64,000 nt of DNA, taken from the NCBI RefSeq assembly GCF_018555685.1, contig NZ_JAFLWW010000011.1:1-64000 (forward strand), given 5' to 3'. Shown one piece after another: positions 60,884-64,000 of the stretch (position 1 is its first letter; each line of letters begins with the position of its first letter). Source of the DNA: Aminobacter anthyllidis. GTDB taxonomy: Bacteria > Pseudomonadota > Alphaproteobacteria > Rhizobiales > Rhizobiaceae. The position numbers and the translations under genes were made by a program. Under the pieces are notes generated by a model that worked only from the letters and a program-made list of their open reading frames with translations, was not told the DNA's origin and did no database searches.

Positions 60884-61720
60884 TCAGGTCGTCCGGCAGT
60901 ACAGATGACCTTGCATCGCCACAGGGGTATTCTCTGGCGTGATTGTGGCGCCAGTCTCTACGTGAAGGATACGCCGGTAGTTGATCTCCCACAGAAAGGC
61001 AACAATTTCGGAAACTTTCCGCCTTTTCTCCCGTAATGTCTCACCATGCATCTCGAGAAAAATCGCTGGCTTATACAACTCCAGCGTATTGCGCGCCCCT
61101 CGAAGCGCTTCGATTTCCCACCCCTCGATATCAATCTTGATGAAATCGGGCGTGGGCAGTCCGGCTTGGGGGATCTCCTCATCAAGTGTGACAATGGAGA
61201 TCTCCTCTACAACTGTTTCCACCCCGGCCCGCAGCAACTCCGCAACCGTCTTTCCGTCAATGCTCGCGCCGCCCGGCATGAGTGCGCTCGCCACCATGTT
61301 GCACGTCTCGCGCCGGGAGCCGACACCGACCTTGCGCACCTTCACGTTATCGACCCCATTCAACATCAGATTCTCCATTAGGCGCTTATGGTTTGGGGTG
61401 TTCGGCTCGAAGCAGACCACTGCCTTCGCGCGAGAAGCGAAGAACAGAGTCAGCAAACCGTGGAAGGCGCCGACGTCGTAGACGGTCATACCGCTGAGAT
61501 TGAGGTCACGCCAAAACTGCTGCTCGGCTGTCATAAGACCAGGCGAGAACATCGCCGGAACCCAACCGAGCCCGCCTTTCCGCTTCATACCTTTCAGGAG
61601 ACCGTGGCGAACTGTGTAGGTTGCGCTATCGAACAGATGCTGGCTGATCCACGCTATCAGGCGGTGCTTCAGCGTGTAATGGACAAACGGAAGGTCTTCC
61701 TGGGTGTTGGGGTCAGACAT
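60884..61720 (-). CDS. FkbM-family methyltransferase
   Basis: Protein of 278 residues. LSGMTVYDVGAFHGLLTLFF (motif I), AVVCFEPNTPNHKRLMENLM, DFIKIDIEGWEIEALRGARN (family IDIEGxE) and AIFLEMHGETLREKRRKVSE. All FkbM landmarks are present. Its relation to the other FkbM gene at 58584 is distant. In the same direction as the class I methyltransferase downstream (about 105 bp). Confidence 0.9.
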   Translation of the reverse strand: MSDPNTQEDLPFVHYTLKHRLIAWISQHLFDSATYTVRHGLLKGMKRKGGLGWVPAMFSPGLMTAEQQFWRDLNLSGMTVYDVGAFHGLLTLFFASRAKAVVCFEPNTPNHKRLMENLMLNGVDNVKVRKVGVGSRRETCNMVASALMPGGASIDGKTVAELLRAGVETVVEEISIVTLDEEIPQAGLPTPDFIKIDIEGWEIEALRGARNTLELYKPAIFLEMHGETLREKRRKVSEIVAFLWEINYRRILHVETGATITPENTPVAMQGHLYCRTT

Positions 61721-62081
61721 TCATTAAATATAGCTCTATTGCTCCGGTCGGCAACCTTGATTTCAGGCCGACCAAGTGCTTGCCTGTGCGCAGCCGTCAA
61801 GGCCCGGGTATCACGAAGTCCCACCTCTGAACACCTGCTCGCGGTTGCTTTCCCACACCCTGGATCGCACCGCATTCTTCGCGGCCCTGCGCGCACTCCA
61901 TTCAGGCGTTTTTCGTAACCGGCCTTTCAGTCGGACAAGTTACAATTTTCGAGCTAATGCTGAACGAGGGCGTGGGGCTCGACCTACTGCTTCGGCAACC
62001 ACTAGGCTCCTTTCCGTGTTGTTTAGCTCGTCGGGCATTAGTTCGCGAAGGGGGAGGGGTGGCGACGCTGGTATCGGCTAT
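61721..62081. other. Intergenic, nothing recognised
   Basis: Separates two minus-strand genes. No hairpin, RNA or coding frame with support was found. Confidence 0.3.
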
Positions 62082-63584
62082 CTACCTGCATCGCAACTTA
62101 TCTGCTTTCGGCACACCCGAGCCGGGGGTTGTCGATATTGCTCGCCCCGTCATCTCAACCGTGGCTGGGAGGTCGAAATAGCTGAGCAGCGTCGGCGCGA
62201 CGTCGCGCAGCGAGATGCGCCTGGCGCTGTGATCGGCCGACGTGTACGGATCATGGATCCATAGGATGCCGTCAGGATGATGCATCCCGCTCTTCAGCCC
62301 CTCAACCTGGTAGAAGAGGCGGAAGAAAGGCATCAATATGCCGTCAGGTCCCATGAGAGGCGCATCCTTCGGGAGCTGCCGATATACGTTGCATCCGGCG
62401 TATACGTCGGTTCCGTGGCAATGAGCCTCCATCGCCGGTCCCTCCGGGAGACAAACCGCGCGCAGAGCCTCGGCGGCAGCTTTGGCAGATGCCTCTTTTT
62501 CGAAGCGGATCTGGAACTGCTCGGACATCACAGGCTCGATCCGGTACGGGCCCTCTACGCCTGCAAATTCCAAGACCCGTTCGAAAACGCGAGGGCGATA
62601 GTAGGTTTTGCCGCCGATATCTTCATAGACGAGGCACGGCTGCTGACTAAGTGCCGAACACAAGATGAGTATCGTTCTTCCATCATCAGTGAGCGCCAGT
62701 GCCTCGCCGATCAGGCGGTCCATCTCCTTGTAGCCGAACAGAATCGCGCCACGGTATTCCGACTGCTCGGTCGGATCGGGTTTAACCGTGAAAACATCGG
62801 GGTTCATGTTACGCCAATACATGTGCTGGAAGTGTGCCGTACTATTTATGAAGAACGTCGCAAAATCCGGCCTATGGGATGCGTGCCAATTTTTGAAAAC
62901 ATCCCATTGCAGCTTGTCGAGAATGGTCGCGCGCTTCCATCGGGAATTTGGATTCATGCGCTCCGCAATCAGCTGGCGGATGATCCAAATGCCAGTGTTG
63001 ACCGACAATCCATGTCCAAGCATGAAGCGCAGGAAGCGCAGATAGTCTCCACTTGAGAGCGGGATGCGGTCATTAGTGTATTCTTGGACGTTGCGCTGAA
63101 CGAAAGTGAAATAGTTCCTGAATGTGCCGGCTGGATAGGGGGGCGTACCACTCGCCCACGGGTCCGGAAGCACCGCGCCATTGATGGGCAGGTCGTAACG
63201 CGAGTTCATGCTCCCACAAACAAAGACGGTGCGGCCGGCTCGAGAGAGCAGATCCCAGACCTGCGGACTATCGAGCTTATGTCCGTCGCCAAGGTGAAAG
63301 ATTCCGTGCTGATCGTAGGACAGTCCACTATGCACCGTTATCCATTGGATCCAGGGCTCGAGATTGGGGGAAGCCTCCTCAGCATCGGTGGTGAAGATGG
63401 ATGAGCCGTCGTAGAGCCGCTTGAAATTGGGAAGCTCGCCGGCGTCCATGAAGCGGGTAATCAGCGTTGGGCTCAGTTCATTGAATTCAAGCATAACCAC
63501 GGCGCAATTTTCGCGCCGCTCTGGCGTTGGGTTAGTCAAGACGTAGGCACTGGGCGGCTGCGAACGCATATAGAACTGCTCCAT
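62082..63584 (-). CDS. Alkaline-phosphatase-superfamily protein
   Basis: Protein of 500 residues. Opening strand NCAVVMLEFNELSPTLITRF, then EPWIQWITVHSGLSYDQHGI where family members carry the nucleophile region, and DFATFFINSTAHFQHMYWRN. The site usually reading SDHG is ILILCSALSQQPC, and the first metal Asp position is Glu-Phe-Asn, so the two-metal site looks altered. C-terminal HHPDGILWIHDP, then SLRDVAPTLLSYFDLPA is the typical type I phosphodiesterase end. Probably a glycan- or lipid-modifying relative whose activity is uncertain. The first ATG may be followed by a better one at MRSQPP. Confidence 0.7.
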   Translation of the reverse strand: MEQFYMRSQPPSAYVLTNPTPERRENCAVVMLEFNELSPTLITRFMDAGELPNFKRLYDGSSIFTTDAEEASPNLEPWIQWITVHSGLSYDQHGIFHLGDGHKLDSPQVWDLLSRAGRTVFVCGSMNSRYDLPINGAVLPDPWASGTPPYPAGTFRNYFTFVQRNVQEYTNDRIPLSSGDYLRFLRFMLGHGLSVNTGIWIIRQLIAERMNPNSRWKRATILDKLQWDVFKNWHASHRPDFATFFINSTAHFQHMYWRNMNPDVFTVKPDPTEQSEYRGAILFGYKEMDRLIGEALALTDDGRTILILCSALSQQPCLVYEDIGGKTYYRPRVFERVLEFAGVEGPYRIEPVMSEQFQIRFEKEASAKAAAEALRAVCLPEGPAMEAHCHGTDVYAGCNVYRQLPKDAPLMGPDGILMPFFRLFYQVEGLKSGMHHPDGILWIHDPYTSADHSARRISLRDVAPTLLSYFDLPATVEMTGRAISTTPGSGVPKADKLRCR

Positions 63585-63722
63585 AGCGGATCGCTTTCTA
63601 TCTGCATGCTGAACGGAGTGTATTCTCGTCGTTTGGTCATAGCAATCGCTACACCCTCACGCATAGCAGGTTTGACGCGGCGCTTCGTCCGCCTACACCA
63701 GTCGACTTAACGGAGTGCCGGC

Positions 63723-63974
63723 TCAGCAGGTGATGCCTTTGAGGAATGGGGTCTCAAAGTGCTCAGACGGCAGAGGAACCGTCACAATCGTGAGCGAAAT
63801 CGCACCGCATCCAATTCGAACTAGTACCGGCGCATGTAAACAGTAACTTATCCCGTAATTCCCCCGATCCATTATTTCAACCATTCGTTGCATTGCAGAG
63901 ATGACCCAGTTTCGCTGCGGTGAGACCTCGCACATCGTCCCTTTATTGCCTTGTGGCCGCCAGATTAAAGCCAA
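63723..63974 (-). CDS. Uncertain small open frame
   Basis: Frame of 83 codons (MALIWRPQGNKGTMCEVSPQ...) ending ETPFLKGITC. The composition is plausible and another start (MCEVSPQRNW) is possible. No family recognised and no ribosome-binding site could be judged near the window edge. Confidence 0.25.
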   Translation of the reverse strand: MALIWRPQGNKGTMCEVSPQRNWVISAMQRMVEIMDRGNYGISYCLHAPVLVRIGCGAISLTIVTVPLPSEHFETPFLKGITC

Positions 63975-64000
63975 ACTTCTAATTGAGAACCGCGGCGAGT

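Noticed and set aside
1-64000. CRISPR array
   Set aside because: No series of regularly spaced short direct repeats was seen; repeats present are dispersed palindromes.

Overview
The window looks like an accessory, heavily reworked part of a Rhizobiales genome, most like Mesorhizobium. The signs are high G+C, MucR/Ros-type regulators, HWE-family histidine kinases, DUF982 and DUF3606 proteins, Omp25/Omp31-type porin-like proteins, a doubled Ku/LigD repair locus, rhizobial palindromic repeats and relics of Trb conjugation and RepC plasmid replication genes. Species cannot be settled from this sequence alone. No rRNA, intact tRNA or CRISPR array was seen.

Layout. 1-9.6 kb: small hypothetical genes, two DUF982 genes, remnants of a phage terminase and an L,D-transpeptidase, a zinc-finger-degenerate MucR homologue, an HWE histidine kinase divergent from a single-domain response regulator, a truncated Omp31-like gene and a broken alcohol dehydrogenase. 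9.8-15.2 kb: an intact non-homologous end-joining (NHEJ) locus with ligD facing a ligase-ku-ku operon. 15.4-22.2 kb: small genes, a frameshifted Omp31-like gene, a thermonuclease gene split by an IS5/IS427-type element with a CTAG target duplication, a nucleotidyltransferase-fold gene, and an inverted duplication around an IS110-family fragment that leaves two truncated alpA-like genes. 22.2-27.9 kb: a CHASE4-GGDEF-EAL protein, a second degenerate MucR homologue and small genes.

27.7-38.0 kb: skeleton of an integrative conjugative element. trbI plus a DUF2274 gene lie at one end, and broken copG and traG at the other, in the order and strand of a normal traG-copG-trbB...trbI operon. The middle is replaced by stress and envelope genes (CsbD, glycine-zipper lipoprotein, double PRC-barrel protein) and debris. 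traG is abutted by an IS1111-type element with recognisable subterminal repeats. 38.8-43 kb: intact Omp31-like gene, DUF2270 membrane protein, cold-shock protein and small genes.

43.3-51.1 kb: a coherent catabolic locus. It has a HisD-family dehydrogenase, an XRE-cupin regulator, a complete polyamine-type ABC transporter (binding protein, ATPase, two permeases, the last three joined by ATGA overlaps) and an agmatinase-family ureohydrolase. The likely job is uptake and breakdown of an amine or guanidino compound. 51.2-54.6 kb: relics of repC, istB (IS21) and an IS3 element around an intact AAA/DUF4143 ATPase. 54.6-63.6 kb: a surface-glycan-type cluster with three GT4-like glycosyltransferases, two FkbM-like methyltransferases, a zinc-ribbon class I methyltransferase and an alkaline-phosphatase-superfamily protein, with a tRNA-Val-like relic in the middle.
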